Below, piece by piece: positions 43,178-52,122 of a DNA stretch of 64,000 nucleotides. The stretch comes from Agrobacterium pusense (lineage in GTDB: Bacteria; Pseudomonadota; Alphaproteobacteria; Rhizobiales; Rhizobiaceae). The notes below the pieces were generated by a model that was not told the origin of the DNA, did no database searches, and saw only the letters and a program-made list of their open reading frames with translations. Every line of letters begins with the position of its first letter. The first letter of the stretch is position 1. The stretch is taken from the NCBI RefSeq assembly GCF_900102105.1, contig NZ_FNBB01000002.1:1-64000 (forward strand). Direction: 5' to 3'. A program made the translations under genes and the position numbers.

Positions 43178-43927
43178 TCACCAAAAAGCGCGCAGGGATA
43201 GTTCGCAGCCAAGCACGAGCAGGCAGATGAGGAACCAGCGCCGAAATGTCGCCGGGCTAACGATATGGCGGATTTTCTGGCCAAGCCACATGCCGAGAAG
43301 CGCTGGCAGGACGGCGAGTGCGGAAAGCGACAGATGCTCGACATGAAAAGCATTCTGAGAAGCAAGACCGGCGGCAAGTGCAAGGGTGGAAATGGTGAAG
43401 GAAAGGCCGAGTGCCTGCACCAGATCGTCACGGCTAAAACCCAGCGATTGGATATAGGGCACAGCGGGTACGACGAAAATTCCGGTGCCGCCGGTCAGAA
43501 GGCCCGTCACCAGCCCCATGATGGGGGAGAGTTTTGGTTCCAGCCTTGCCGGTATCGAGATCGGTCTGGCAAGCAGGCTGTAGGCTGCGTAAACCGCGAG
43601 GCACAGGCCGAGCGCTGAGGTGGTCCAGACGCCGGTGCCCGCCGTCATCAGCCGGATACCGATGAGGGTGCCAAGCGCAATGGCGATCATCATCGGCCAC
43701 AGCCGCTTCACGATGGCCCGGAAATCAGGCCCGGCCAGCAATTGCCAGATATTGGTGATGAACGAGGGCAGGATGAGCAGGCCGGCGGCGATGACCGGGG
43801 GCATGAAGAGGCCGAGCACGCCCATGGCAACAGTCGGCAGCCCCATGCCGGTCACGCCCTTGACGATGCCGGCAACGATGAATGTTGTGAGGATCATCAG
43901 CAGGGTGGTTGTGTCTAGGTTCGGCAC
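43178..43927 (-). CDS. TauE/SafE family permease
   Basis: A 249-residue membrane protein with about eight hydrophobic helices in two repeats. The start TTLLMILTTFIVAGIVKGVT, GMGLPTVAMGVLG and the second-repeat MGLVTGLLTGGTGIFVVPAV are classic TauE/SafE (DUF81) sequences. The family exports sulfite, sulfoacetate or related organic anions; the substrate here is not known. It follows lldD's start region by about 80 bases on the same strand, so a shared transcript is possible. Confidence 0.9.
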   Translation of the reverse strand: MPNLDTTTLLMILTTFIVAGIVKGVTGMGLPTVAMGVLGLFMPPVIAAGLLILPSFITNIWQLLAGPDFRAIVKRLWPMMIAIALGTLIGIRLMTAGTGVWTTSALGLCLAVYAAYSLLARPISIPARLEPKLSPIMGLVTGLLTGGTGIFVVPAVPYIQSLGFSRDDLVQALGLSFTISTLALAAGLASQNAFHVEHLSLSALAVLPALLGMWLGQKIRHIVSPATFRRWFLICLLVLGCELSLRAFW

Positions 43928-43983
43928 CGGGCACTCCAGAGGTCATTCGCATTCGGCCGAAATGGCGTCAGGCAATCATGTGG

Positions 43984-44150
43984 AGCGAGCGAGTGCCGCT
44001 TGTTTCTTCCCCCCCCCCCCCGGCGAGAAGGTCGCGGCAGCGGGATGAGGGGGGCAAGCTCTCCGAAATCCGGCAACGTTGCCCCCTCATCCGACCCTTC
44101 GGGCCACCTTCTCCCCGGCGGGGAGAAGAAAGAGGCGGCACACGCTCGAT
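43984..44150. repeat. MITE-like palindromic repeat, copy 2, with poly-C tract
   Basis: The most complete copy by its ends: GAGCGAGTGCCGCTTGTTTC at the left matches the complement of the right end GAAAGAGGCGGCACACGCTC as terminal inverted repeats of about 22 bases. Internal hairpins (GGGGGCAAG/GCCCCCTCATCC and CTTCTCCCCGGCGGGGAGAAG) match other copies. The left inner hairpin is expanded to a run of 13 C at 44009-44021. Confidence 0.8.
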
Positions 44151-44206
44151 CCAATATGTGACGGATGTAAACGAGTTAGCAGCTTTATGTTTCGGCCGCA
44201 GCCGAA

Positions 44207-45517
44207 CTATGCCAGCACGCTCTTCATCGGCTGGCCGGCCACATAGGTCTCTACCACTGTGCGGTCGTCGCCCATGGTCAGCATCAGGAACAGTTCTTCC
44301 GTGAGACTTTTCACCACTTCCATCTTCAGGGCCATGGCTGACGTCGAGGAGGCGTTCAACACCGTGATGTCGGCATCCGTGCCGGCCTCCAGCGTGCCGA
44401 TGCGGTCGACCATGGAGAGCGCTTCTGCATTACCACGGGTCATCAGATACCAGCTTTCCAGCGGGTTGAGACGTTCGCCCAGCAATTGCTGGATTTTGTA
44501 GGCCTCGTCCATGGTGCGCAGCATGGAATAGCTCGATCCGCCGCCGATATCGGTGGCGACGGCGATACGAACAGGATTTTCGCGCCTTTGCAGCTTTTTC
44601 ATCGGGAAGAGGCCGGAGCCGATGAAGAGGTTCGATGTGGGGCAATGCACTGCCACCGCGCCGGTTTCCGACAGCACGTCCGCCTCGCGATCGGACAAAT
44701 GAATGGCATGGCCGAGAAGGGTTTTGTTGCCCATCAGGCCGTAACGCACATAGATGTCGGTGTAGTCGGTCGCTTCAGGGTAAAGCTCGCAGGTATATTT
44801 GATCTCGTCCAGATTTTCAGACAGATGCGTCTGGATGAAGAGATCGGGAAACTCCTGCGCCAGCGCCTGTGCTGCTTCCATCTGTTTCGGCGTGGAAGTG
44901 ATGGCGAAGCGCGGGGTGATGGCGACGTGGTTGCGGCCCTTGCCGTGCCAGTCGGCGATGACCTGGCGTGTCTCGTCATAGGAAGTTTCCGGTGTGTCCA
45001 GCAGGCCCTGCGGGGCGTTGCGGTCCATCATCACCTTGCCGCCGACCATCAGCATGTTGCGCTTCATGGCTTCCGCGAAGAAGGCGTCGGCGGAGGTTTT
45101 GTGCACGGAGCAATAGGCGGCGGCCGTCGTCGTGCCGTGGCGCAGAAGCTCATCGTAGAAATGCGTGGCGATGCGTTGAGCATGCGCGCTTTCAACGAAA
45201 CGGCACTCCTCCGGGAAGGTATAGGTGTTCAGCCATTCCAGCAGGTTGGCGGCATAGGAGCCGACGACCTGCATTTGCGGGAAATGCAGGTGCATGTCGA
45301 TGAGGCCGGGCACGATAAGGTGCGGGCGGTGGTCCTTTTCCTCGACGTCTTCGGGTGCTGTCTTACGGATATCGGCGTATTCGCCGATGGCGGCGATCTT
45401 GCCGTCTTCGAGAAGCAGGCCGCCATCTTCAATATAGAGATAGCTTTGCGTATCGTCGATTGCGAGCGGCGCGCGGCGGAAGCTCAGCAGGCGGCCACGC
45501 AGCAGAACCAGGCTCAT
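44207..45517 (-). CDS. guaD: Guanine deaminase
   Basis: A 436-residue amidohydrolase that converts guanine to xanthine, feeding xanthine dehydrogenase. The metal motif is PGLIDMHLHFPQM (about 69-81); the guanine-deaminase signature GSYAANLLEWLNTYTFPEE follows. RFAITSTPKQMEAAQAL, the FIQTHLSENLDEI histidine and AVATDIGGGSSYSMLRTM with the catalytic aspartate complete the site. Its start overlaps the end of puuD by four bases, so the two are co-translated. Confidence 0.93.
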   Translation of the reverse strand: MSLVLLRGRLLSFRRAPLAIDDTQSYLYIEDGGLLLEDGKIAAIGEYADIRKTAPEDVEEKDHRPHLIVPGLIDMHLHFPQMQVVGSYAANLLEWLNTYTFPEECRFVESAHAQRIATHFYDELLRHGTTTAAAYCSVHKTSADAFFAEAMKRNMLMVGGKVMMDRNAPQGLLDTPETSYDETRQVIADWHGKGRNHVAITPRFAITSTPKQMEAAQALAQEFPDLFIQTHLSENLDEIKYTCELYPEATDYTDIYVRYGLMGNKTLLGHAIHLSDREADVLSETGAVAVHCPTSNLFIGSGLFPMKKLQRRENPVRIAVATDIGGGSSYSMLRTMDEAYKIQQLLGERLNPLESWYLMTRGNAEALSMVDRIGTLEAGTDADITVLNASSTSAMALKMEVVKSLTEELFLMLTMGDDRTVVETYVAGQPMKSVLA

Positions 45518-46776
45518 TCAGTCTTTCCTTCGGCTTTTCCAGCCCCGGAAACCGCACTTTCATACCATGCGGTGAGCACCTTGCGCTCATCCGGGGTGAT
45601 GGCGGTGATGTTGCCGGGAGGCATGGCATGGCTGCGCCCGGCTTGCAAATAGATTTCGCGCGCGTGGGCGGCGATCTGTTCGTCGGTTTCGAGCTTCACC
45701 GATTTCGGCGTGAACGGCACGCCTTCCCACGCCGGCTCGGCGGCATGGCACATGGAACAGCGACCCTGAACCACGTCACGGGCCTTGGTAAAATGGGCAT
45801 CGCTGACGAATTGCTGCTGCATGGGTGAGAGGGTGGCGGCCTTCTCTTCCTGTTCGCCGGTCAGCACTTTCGGCACGGTGGAAAGCCACATGATGACGAT
45901 GAAGATGAGGGCGGTCGCAAGCCATGTCCATGTCGGCTTGCCCTTGCGGGCATGGGTGGTGTTGAACCAGTGGCGGATGGTAACGCCCATCAGGAACACC
46001 AGCGCTGCGATGATCCAGTTAAACTGCGTGGCGAAGGCCAGCGGATAATGGTTCGACAGCATGAAGAAGATGACGGGCAGCGTCAGGTAGTTGTTGTGCA
46101 GCGAGCGCTGTTTGGCGATGCGGCCATATTTCGGGTCCGGTGTTCGCCCGGCGATCAGGTCTGCGACGACGATCTTCTGGTTGGGGATGATGATGAAAAA
46201 GACGTTCGCCGACATGATGGTGGCGGTAAACGCACCCAGATGCAGGAAGGCGGCGCGACCGGTGAAGACCTGCGTGTAACCCCAGGCCATCGCCACCAGC
46301 GCGACATAAAGCACGATCATCAGGCCCCAGGTATTGTTGCCGAGCGGCGATTTGCAGAGGAAATCATAAAACAGCCAGCCGATGGCGAGCGATGCCAGTG
46401 ACAGGGCGATGGCCTGGAACTGGGTGAGATCAAGCACGGAATGGTCGATGAGGAACAGGTCCGCGCCGCCATAATAAACGATGCAGAGCATGGCGAAGCC
46501 GGAAAGCCAGGTGACGTAGCTTTCCCATTTGAACCATGTCAGGTGCTCGGGCATCTGGGCAGGGGCGACCAGATATTTCTGGATGTGGTAAAAGCCGCCG
46601 CCATGCACCTGCCATTCCTCGCCATAGGCCCCCGGCGGCAGATGCGGCCGCTTGACCAGCCCGAGATCGAGCGCGATGAAATAAAAGGATGAGCCAATCC
46701 AGGCGATGGCGGTGATGACGTGGAGCCAGCGGACGGCAAAGGCCATCCATTCCCACGCAATGGCGTATTCGTACAT
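45514..46776 (-). CDS. puuD: Membrane urate oxidase PuuD with cytochrome c domain
   Basis: A 420-residue protein. The N-terminal 310 residues hold about eight membrane helices (starting WMAFAVRWLHVITAIAWIGS, then FYFIALDLGL). The C-terminal part is a cytochrome c domain with a single haem motif CSMCH in VVQGRCSMCHAAEPAWEGVP and a downstream Met ligand in HAMPPGNITA. PuuD oxidises urate to 5-hydroxyisourate and passes electrons to the respiratory chain instead of making H2O2. It precedes guaD in one operon. Confidence 0.94.
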   Translation of the reverse strand: MYEYAIAWEWMAFAVRWLHVITAIAWIGSSFYFIALDLGLVKRPHLPPGAYGEEWQVHGGGFYHIQKYLVAPAQMPEHLTWFKWESYVTWLSGFAMLCIVYYGGADLFLIDHSVLDLTQFQAIALSLASLAIGWLFYDFLCKSPLGNNTWGLMIVLYVALVAMAWGYTQVFTGRAAFLHLGAFTATIMSANVFFIIIPNQKIVVADLIAGRTPDPKYGRIAKQRSLHNNYLTLPVIFFMLSNHYPLAFATQFNWIIAALVFLMGVTIRHWFNTTHARKGKPTWTWLATALIFIVIMWLSTVPKVLTGEQEEKAATLSPMQQQFVSDAHFTKARDVVQGRCSMCHAAEPAWEGVPFTPKSVKLETDEQIAAHAREIYLQAGRSHAMPPGNITAITPDERKVLTAWYESAVSGAGKAEGKTE

Positions 46777-47249
46777 GCGGTTCCCCTGATCCTTGTGCAG
46801 CGCACCTTGCGAGAAATTTGGCCTTTAGGGAAGGGAAAAGCAGAGACCGGGCAGAGATTGTTCACAATGCAACGCGGTTGTGTCTGCAATCCTGGGCCGG
46901 TCCGTTCCGGCTTGGCGATCAAGCCCTCGAAAGCTGGAAACGGTCTATCCTGTCGTTGAGTTTGTGCTTAGCTGGCTAAGGCGACTCAGCTATGATCCTG
47001 TGTGCAGCCTGCTGATGTGTTAGAATATCAGGCTGTGGACTCTCGCGCCGATGCGCAGGGCTCCCATGACATGTTTCGCTGGCGGTTTTTCCGAAAGCGG
47101 GCGCTGCGAACCCTGGGCGGAGCAGATCAGGGGGCAGGTGTCGCAGTTCCCGGTGCCATTGTGTCCGGGTGTGAGTGATATGAGATTTTAAGTTAAGGGA
47201 CGCAATGATCTTCCGGCTGCCGCCGTTGTTTTCAACGGAGACCGTGCCG
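46777..47249. other. Divergent intergenic region upstream of puuD-guaD
   Basis: About 470 bases without a convincing gene. It must carry the puuD-guaD promoter and that of the small exported protein. CAGCCTG (47005-47011) and CAGGCTG (47029-47035) form a 7-bp inverted repeat with a 17-base gap, a possible regulator site or hairpin. Frames crossing the region have poor composition. Confidence 0.35.
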
Positions 47250-47588
47250 ATGCGCCTTGTTCTGACGGTTCTTTTTCTGCTTTTTGCATTCAGCGCCACC
47301 GCGCTTGCCCATGAATCCCATAAGGGATTCGAATATGAAAGCTACTGCTGCAACGGCGATGCCGAAACCGGCGACTGCCAGATGATCCCGACACGCAGCG
47401 TTCGGGTGACGTCTGATGGTTACGAGGTCTCGCTTGCGCCCGGCGATCACCGCATGGTCACGCGACGTCACGTTTTCAACTGGTCCCAGAGCCAGGCGCG
47501 TCGATCCGAAGACGGCGAGTACCACCTCTGTCTGTTTCCGGATGAGGATACGCCGCGGTGCTTTTATGCGCCGGATATGGGGTATTGA
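47250..47588 (+). CDS. Small exported cysteine-containing protein
   Basis: A 112-residue protein with a clear Sec signal peptide (about 1-20, LFLLFAFSATALA-HES). The mature part begins HESHKGFEYESYCCNGDAET and contains further cysteines (GDCQM, HLCLF, PRCFY), which suggests disulfides in the periplasm. I know similar short rhizobial exported proteins only as hypothetical. ATG 47250 has GGAG upstream; the frame is open 15 codons further. Its last 25 bases overlap the 3' end of the converging LysR gene. Confidence 0.65.
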   Translation: MRLVLTVLFLLFAFSATALAHESHKGFEYESYCCNGDAETGDCQMIPTRSVRVTSDGYEVSLAPGDHRMVTRRHVFNWSQSQARRSEDGEYHLCLFPDEDTPRCFYAPDMGY

Positions 47589-48493
47589 GGCTGCTGCTGC
47601 GGCCGGCTTTCCTCGATCCGCTTCAAAATCCAGTCGCGGAAGAGCCTTATCTTGCGAATGTTCCGGCGGTTTTCGGGGTAGACCAGCCAGTAGTTCTTGC
47701 CCTCGCTGCTGAGATGCTCGAAGGGTTGATAAAGGCGGCCGAGCGCAATCTCATCGGCATAGAGTTCCGGGGTGAGCATGGCGACGCCCTGGCTGGCGAT
47801 CGCCGCTGCGGCCTCGAAGGCCTGCACATTGAGACGGCTGCGGGGATAACGGTCGAGACCGGGATTTTCAACGCCCACTTCCTGAAACCACTGGCTCCAC
47901 CAGATATCGCCGGGATCAATGATGCGCAGGCGCAGCAGATCTTCCGGGCGGTGCAATCCGCCGATGCTGTCAGCAAGACTTGGGTGCAGCATCGGCGTAT
48001 AAACGCCACGCAGCAGTTGATGGTAGATCAGCCCTTTACCGTTATCTTTGCTCCAGCGAATGGCGACATCGCAGTCTGATTGGGAAAAATCGATCAGTGA
48101 GCTCGATGTATCAAGCCGCACCGCGATTGAGGGATGTTCAAGCTGGAAAGCGCCCAGATGCCGCGAAAGCCAGCGCGACGCAAAGGTGGCGGTTGAGTGG
48201 ATTGTCAGCGTTGCGTCGGGCGCGTCGCGCACGCTATCGACAGCCTCCTTTAAGGTATTAAAGGCTTCCGCAACTTTCGGCGCTAATTTTTCTCCAGCCT
48301 CGGTCAGCGAGACTTGCCGCGCCTTTCTTATGAAGAGCGGCTCTCCGATATTCTCCTCCAGCAGTTTCACCTGATAGCTGACTGCCGTCTGCGTCATGCC
48401 CAATTCCTCGCCGGCCTTGGTGAAGCTCATGTGTCTTGCGGCGGCTTCGAACACCCGCAGGGCATTCAGGGGGAACTGGCGTGACATTTTCAT
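47564..48493 (-). CDS. LysR family regulator, GcvA-like
   Basis: A 309-residue LysR-type regulator. The N-terminal FPLNALRVFEAAARHMSFTK followed by AGEELGMTQTAVSYQVKLLE is the helix-turn-helix of the GcvA subgroup. The effector domain includes SRWLSRHLGAFQLEHPSIAV and VAIRWSKDNGKGL. Its place between puuD-guaD and xdhABC makes it a candidate regulator of purine catabolism, but GcvA-like proteins have many targets. It is divergent from a small gene at 48610. Confidence 0.88.
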   Translation of the reverse strand: MKMSRQFPLNALRVFEAAARHMSFTKAGEELGMTQTAVSYQVKLLEENIGEPLFIRKARQVSLTEAGEKLAPKVAEAFNTLKEAVDSVRDAPDATLTIHSTATFASRWLSRHLGAFQLEHPSIAVRLDTSSSLIDFSQSDCDVAIRWSKDNGKGLIYHQLLRGVYTPMLHPSLADSIGGLHRPEDLLRLRIIDPGDIWWSQWFQEVGVENPGLDRYPRSRLNVQAFEAAAAIASQGVAMLTPELYADEIALGRLYQPFEHLSSEGKNYWLVYPENRRNIRKIRLFRDWILKRIEESRPQQQPQYPISGA

Positions 48494-48609
48494 GGATAAG
48501 TTCTCTTTATGCCAATTGCCGAAGGTTTCATTGGTTTTAATTCGGAAATCAGAGCATTTTTAGCGTAATTCATCAACTGAGCTTCTGACATTTTTGAACG
48601 GAGACGAAC

Positions 48610-48837
48610 ATGCGCACAGCACTCTTGCGCGCGTGGTCCCGCCTGCGCGCGGGCCTGCGGACAGCGGAACGATTTACCCTAGAGAGCCTCCAACCCGACA
48701 ATCTGGCGGATGAAAGCCTGCCGGACGCGCTCAAGCGAGATCTAGGCCTTGAGGATGGCCGTATTGATTACCGCTGCGGCGGGTTTCGGCAGCGGAAAAT
48801 GCTTGAAGCAACTCGGCTGCCACAAGGGCCGCTATAA
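48610..48837 (+). CDS. Small hypothetical protein, DUF1127-like
   Basis: A 75-residue protein starting at an ATG with a strong ACGGAGACG site, divergent from the LysR gene. The basic N-terminus (MRTALLRAWSRLRAGLRTAE) and LPDALKRDLGLEDGRIDY vaguely resemble DUF1127 proteins, where L-x-D-x-x-L-x-D-I/L-G-L follows a basic helix. The 3' third overlaps the end of xdhC on the other strand by 107 bases and loses that resemblance, which could mean a frameshifted or extended C-terminus. Confidence 0.45.
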   Translation: MRTALLRAWSRLRAGLRTAERFTLESLQPDNLADESLPDALKRDLGLEDGRIDYRCGGFRQRKMLEATRLPQGPL

Positions 48838-49585
48838 CGGCGGGACGCTTGTCCCTGACGCTGCTGCCGCCGATGGGCAGGGTGAGTTTCGCAAGGCGGG
48901 AGGGCGGCTCGCCTTCCCGCTCCAGCCAATGGGCAAAGGTAGCGCGTTTGGTCTTCGAGCCGATCATGCCGACATAGGCGAGATCGTTGCGAGCGAGCGC
49001 CTCCTTCGCGATCATGAAATCGAGTGCATGATCGTGGGTAACGATGACCGCGGCCCCATTTGCTGGGATTTTCCGAACGAATGCTTCCGGCATGGGGGTG
49101 AGTATGGACGCCGCTGCCGACGGAAGATCGCGCAGTTCGTTTTCGCGTGTTTCGACCACGGTCAGGGTCAGGGGCAACAGCGACAGGGCCTCAGCCAGCG
49201 CCTTGCCCACGTGGCCAGCACCAAAAATGAAAACGGCGGGCTGCTGCTCAGCTTCGCCCTTCAGCTTTGCCTCAAGCGCGGCGGCAATATCCGCCGTGAC
49301 CAGCCGAAAGCGCAGGAGCGTGCGCCCGCCGCAGCATTGGCCGATTTCGGGGCCGAGCGGTATATCCATGCGGTCTTCGGCAACACCGCTGCGCAGCATG
49401 GCGCGGGCATGGTCTATGGCCATATATTCGAACTGGCCGCCGCCGATGGTTTCCCAGATTGCCTTCTGGCTGACCAGCATGAAGGTGCCGGCCTCGCGCG
49501 GTGACGAGCCTTTCACGGCTTCGATTTCCACGAGGATTGTGGAGGTGTAGCGGGCGAGGAAAGTGGAGAGGGAGGCGTCAGGCAT
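48731..49585 (-). CDS. xdhC: Xanthine dehydrogenase accessory protein XdhC
   Basis: A 284-residue factor that binds and sulfurates the molybdenum cofactor and inserts it into XdhB. The N-terminal domain has ILVEIEAVKGSSPREAGTFM and GPEIGQCCGGRTLLRF, with the conserved cysteines; the C-terminal Rossmann-like part has VFIFGAGHVGKALAEALSLL and VGMIGSKTKRATFAHWL. It is last in the xdhABC operon, but a MITE-like element of about 175 bases lies between it and xdhB. ATG 49585 fits the family; longer upstream reading is repeat sequence. Confidence 0.92.
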   Translation of the reverse strand: MPDASLSTFLARYTSTILVEIEAVKGSSPREAGTFMLVSQKAIWETIGGGQFEYMAIDHARAMLRSGVAEDRMDIPLGPEIGQCCGGRTLLRFRLVTADIAAALEAKLKGEAEQQPAVFIFGAGHVGKALAEALSLLPLTLTVVETRENELRDLPSAAASILTPMPEAFVRKIPANGAAVIVTHDHALDFMIAKEALARNDLAYVGMIGSKTKRATFAHWLEREGEPPSRLAKLTLPIGGSSVRDKRPAVIAALVAAELLQAFSAAETRRSGNQYGHPQGLDLA

Positions 49586-49592
49586 TGGGGCT

Positions 49593-49768
49593 GGCCCCCT
49601 CATCCGGCGCTGCGCGCCACCTTCTCCCCGGCGGGGAGAAGAAACCCGGAGAACTGGCTCCGTCCATCTTACGTGCTTGCAGGAAGGGTGAGGCGATGCG
49701 GCATCTTTCTTCTCCCCGACGGGGAGAAGGCGGCCCGAAGGGACGGATGAGGGGGCTCGGCCGCATGG
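49593..49768. repeat. MITE-like repeat, composite copy 3, inside the xdh operon
   Basis: Two half-elements face each other: CCCCCTCATCCGGCGCTGCG, GCCACCTTCTCCCCGGCGGG-type at 49597-49643, and TTCTTCTCCCCGACGGGGAG, AAGGCGGCCCGAAGGGACGG, ATGAGGGGGC at 49708-49756. It separates xdhB from xdhC and may form a strong hairpin in the shared message. Confidence 0.7.
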
Positions 49769-49779
49769 TACGTCCTCCC

Positions 49780-52119
49780 TCAAATCTTCTTCAACCGTTC
49801 CACCGCCATCAGCACCCGCTCCGGCGTCGCTGGCGCGTCGAGCCGCGGGCAGACCTTGTAATCTGCCACGGAAGCGACGGCCATGGAGAGGGCTTCGAGA
49901 ACCGAGATGGCCAGCATGAAGGGTGGTTCGCCCACGGCCTTGGAGCGGCCAATGGTGGGTTCGGCATTTTCCGACCATTCCGCCAGCCTGACGTTGAAGC
50001 TCTTCGGCCGGTCGGAGGCGAGCGGGATCTTGTAGGTGGAAGGCGCGTGGGTGCGCAGCCGCCCCTTGCCGTCCCACCACAATTCCTCCGTGGTCAGCCA
50101 GCCCATGCCCTGCACGAAGGCGCCCTCGATCTGGCCGATATCGATGGCCGGGTTGAGCGACTTGCCGACATCGTGGAGGATATCGGTACGTTCCATCAGG
50201 TATTCACCGGTCAGCGTGTCGATCGATACTTCCGAGCACGCCGCGCCATAGGCGAAATAATAAAACGGCGTGCCACGGCCGGCGGCGCGATCCCAGTGGA
50301 TTTTCGGCGTCTTGTAAAAACCGGCGGCGGAAAGCTGCACGCGGGCGAAATAGGCCTTCTTGATGAAGTCGTTAAAGGCGATTTCCTCAAGGCCGATGCG
50401 CACCCGGTTCGGCAGGAAGACGACTTCCTCTTCCGGCACGTTCCAGTTCTCGGCGGCGAATTTGATCAGCCGATCGCGGATCTGGCGGGCGGCGTCATAG
50501 GCGGCCATGCCGTTAAGGTCGGTGCCTGACGAGGCGGCGGTGGCTGACGTGTTCGGCACCTTGCCTGTGGTGGTGGCGGTGATTTTCACCCTGTTGATAT
50601 CCACCTGGAAGGCATCGGCCACGACCTGCGCCACCTTGGTGTAAAGGCCCTGGCCCATTTCGGTGCCGCCATGGTTCAGATGGATGGAGCCGTCATTATA
50701 GATATGCACCAGCGCTCCGGCCTGGTTGAAGGCGGTCATGGTGAAGGAGATGCCGAATTTGACAGGGGTGAGCGCAATGCCCTTGCGGATGACCGGGCTG
50801 GTTTTGTTGAATTCGATGATCGCCTCGCGTCGTCCGCGATAGTCGCTTGACGTCTCCAGCTCCTCGACAACGCGGGCGATGATGTTGTCCTCGACTTCCT
50901 GATGATAGGGCGTCGTGGTGCGGCCGGAACCGGTCTCGCCGTAGAAATTCAGCTTGCGGATATCGAGCGGGTCCTTGCCGACGGCATAGGCGATTTCTTC
51001 GATAAATCGTTCCGCGCCGAGCATGCCCTGCGGGCCGCCGAAACCGCGAAAGGCGGTATTGGAGACGGTGTGGGTTTTGAGCGGCCGCGAGGTGAGGTGC
51101 ACATGCGGATAGAAATAGCTGGAATCCGCATGGAACAGCGCTCGGTCGGTGACCGGGCCGGATAGATCGGAGGAAAAACCGCAGCGGGCGGCATAGGTGG
51201 CATCGACGGCGTGGATGCGGCCCTCATCATCGAAGCCCAGCTCGTAATCGACGCGGAAATCGTGGCGTTTGCCTGTTGCCGTCATGTCCTCGTCGCGGTC
51301 CGGCCGGATTTTCACGGCCCGGTTCAGCTTCTTGGCGGCGATGGCGCAGAGCGCGGCGAACTGGTTGCCCTGCGTTTCCTTGCCGCCGAAGCCGCCGCCC
51401 ATGCGGCGCACCTGCACGGTAACGGCATTGGATGGCACCTGCAGGATGTGGCTGACGATGTGCTGGATTTCGCTCGGATGCTGGGTGGAGCTCCACACCG
51501 TCACATCATCGTCTTCGCCCGGCACCGCCATGGCGATGTGGCCCTCGAGGTAAAAATGTTCCTGTCCGCCGATCCGCATCGTGCCGGTGAGGCGGCGTGG
51601 CGCGACATCCATTTCCAGCTTCGCATCGCCACGCTTCAGCGTCATCGGATCGATGACGAGCGCGCCGCCATTTTCAATCGCCGTATCGATGTCGGTGAAA
51701 TGCGGCAGATCCTTATAGGTGATCTTTGCTTTCCGGGCGGCCTTGCGAGCAATATCGCGCGTCTCGGCGAAGACCGCGAAGATCGGCTGGCCGTGGAATT
51801 CGACCTTGGTTTCGGCAAGCAGCGGCTCGTCGTGACGGCCGCCGGAGGAAATGTCATTTTCGCCGGGCACGTCCTTACCGGTCATCACCCAGAGAACGCC
51901 CGGTGTGGCTTCGACCTCGGAGAGGTCCATCGACACAATTTCCGCGTGGGCACGGTCCGCCATGCCCAGCGCGCCGTGGATGAGGCCCGCGGGTTCGGGA
52001 ATATCGTCGATATATTCGGCGCTGCCCGTCACGTGCTTGTGGGCGGAATCGTGACGGAGCGAGGTGTGCATCGGGCCGTCGATTTCGGTCTTGGTCTTGT
52101 CGAAGCTTGTGGTGTCCAT
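49780..52119 (-). CDS. xdhB: Xanthine dehydrogenase molybdopterin subunit XdhB
   Basis: A 779-residue large subunit that binds the molybdenum cofactor and oxidises hypoxanthine and xanthine to urate. Visible segments: HVTGSAEYIDDIPEPAGLIH near the start, GGQEHFYLEGHIAMAVPGED, VRRMGGGFGGKETQ (molybdopterin binding), AFRGFGGPQGMLGAE with the substrate arginine, GGTEMGQGLYTKVAQVVADA, and KAVGEPPFMLAISV with the catalytic glutamate near the C-terminus. It starts three bases after xdhA ends. Confidence 0.95.
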   Translation of the reverse strand: MDTTSFDKTKTEIDGPMHTSLRHDSAHKHVTGSAEYIDDIPEPAGLIHGALGMADRAHAEIVSMDLSEVEATPGVLWVMTGKDVPGENDISSGGRHDEPLLAETKVEFHGQPIFAVFAETRDIARKAARKAKITYKDLPHFTDIDTAIENGGALVIDPMTLKRGDAKLEMDVAPRRLTGTMRIGGQEHFYLEGHIAMAVPGEDDDVTVWSSTQHPSEIQHIVSHILQVPSNAVTVQVRRMGGGFGGKETQGNQFAALCAIAAKKLNRAVKIRPDRDEDMTATGKRHDFRVDYELGFDDEGRIHAVDATYAARCGFSSDLSGPVTDRALFHADSSYFYPHVHLTSRPLKTHTVSNTAFRGFGGPQGMLGAERFIEEIAYAVGKDPLDIRKLNFYGETGSGRTTTPYHQEVEDNIIARVVEELETSSDYRGRREAIIEFNKTSPVIRKGIALTPVKFGISFTMTAFNQAGALVHIYNDGSIHLNHGGTEMGQGLYTKVAQVVADAFQVDINRVKITATTTGKVPNTSATAASSGTDLNGMAAYDAARQIRDRLIKFAAENWNVPEEEVVFLPNRVRIGLEEIAFNDFIKKAYFARVQLSAAGFYKTPKIHWDRAAGRGTPFYYFAYGAACSEVSIDTLTGEYLMERTDILHDVGKSLNPAIDIGQIEGAFVQGMGWLTTEELWWDGKGRLRTHAPSTYKIPLASDRPKSFNVRLAEWSENAEPTIGRSKAVGEPPFMLAISVLEALSMAVASVADYKVCPRLDAPATPERVLMAVERLKKI

Positions 52120-52122
52120 GGT

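Noticed and set aside
49586..50080. N-terminal extension of XdhC
   Set aside because: The open frame continues upstream, but through repeat DNA and into antisense xdhB. XdhC family proteins begin at about MPDASLSTFLARY.
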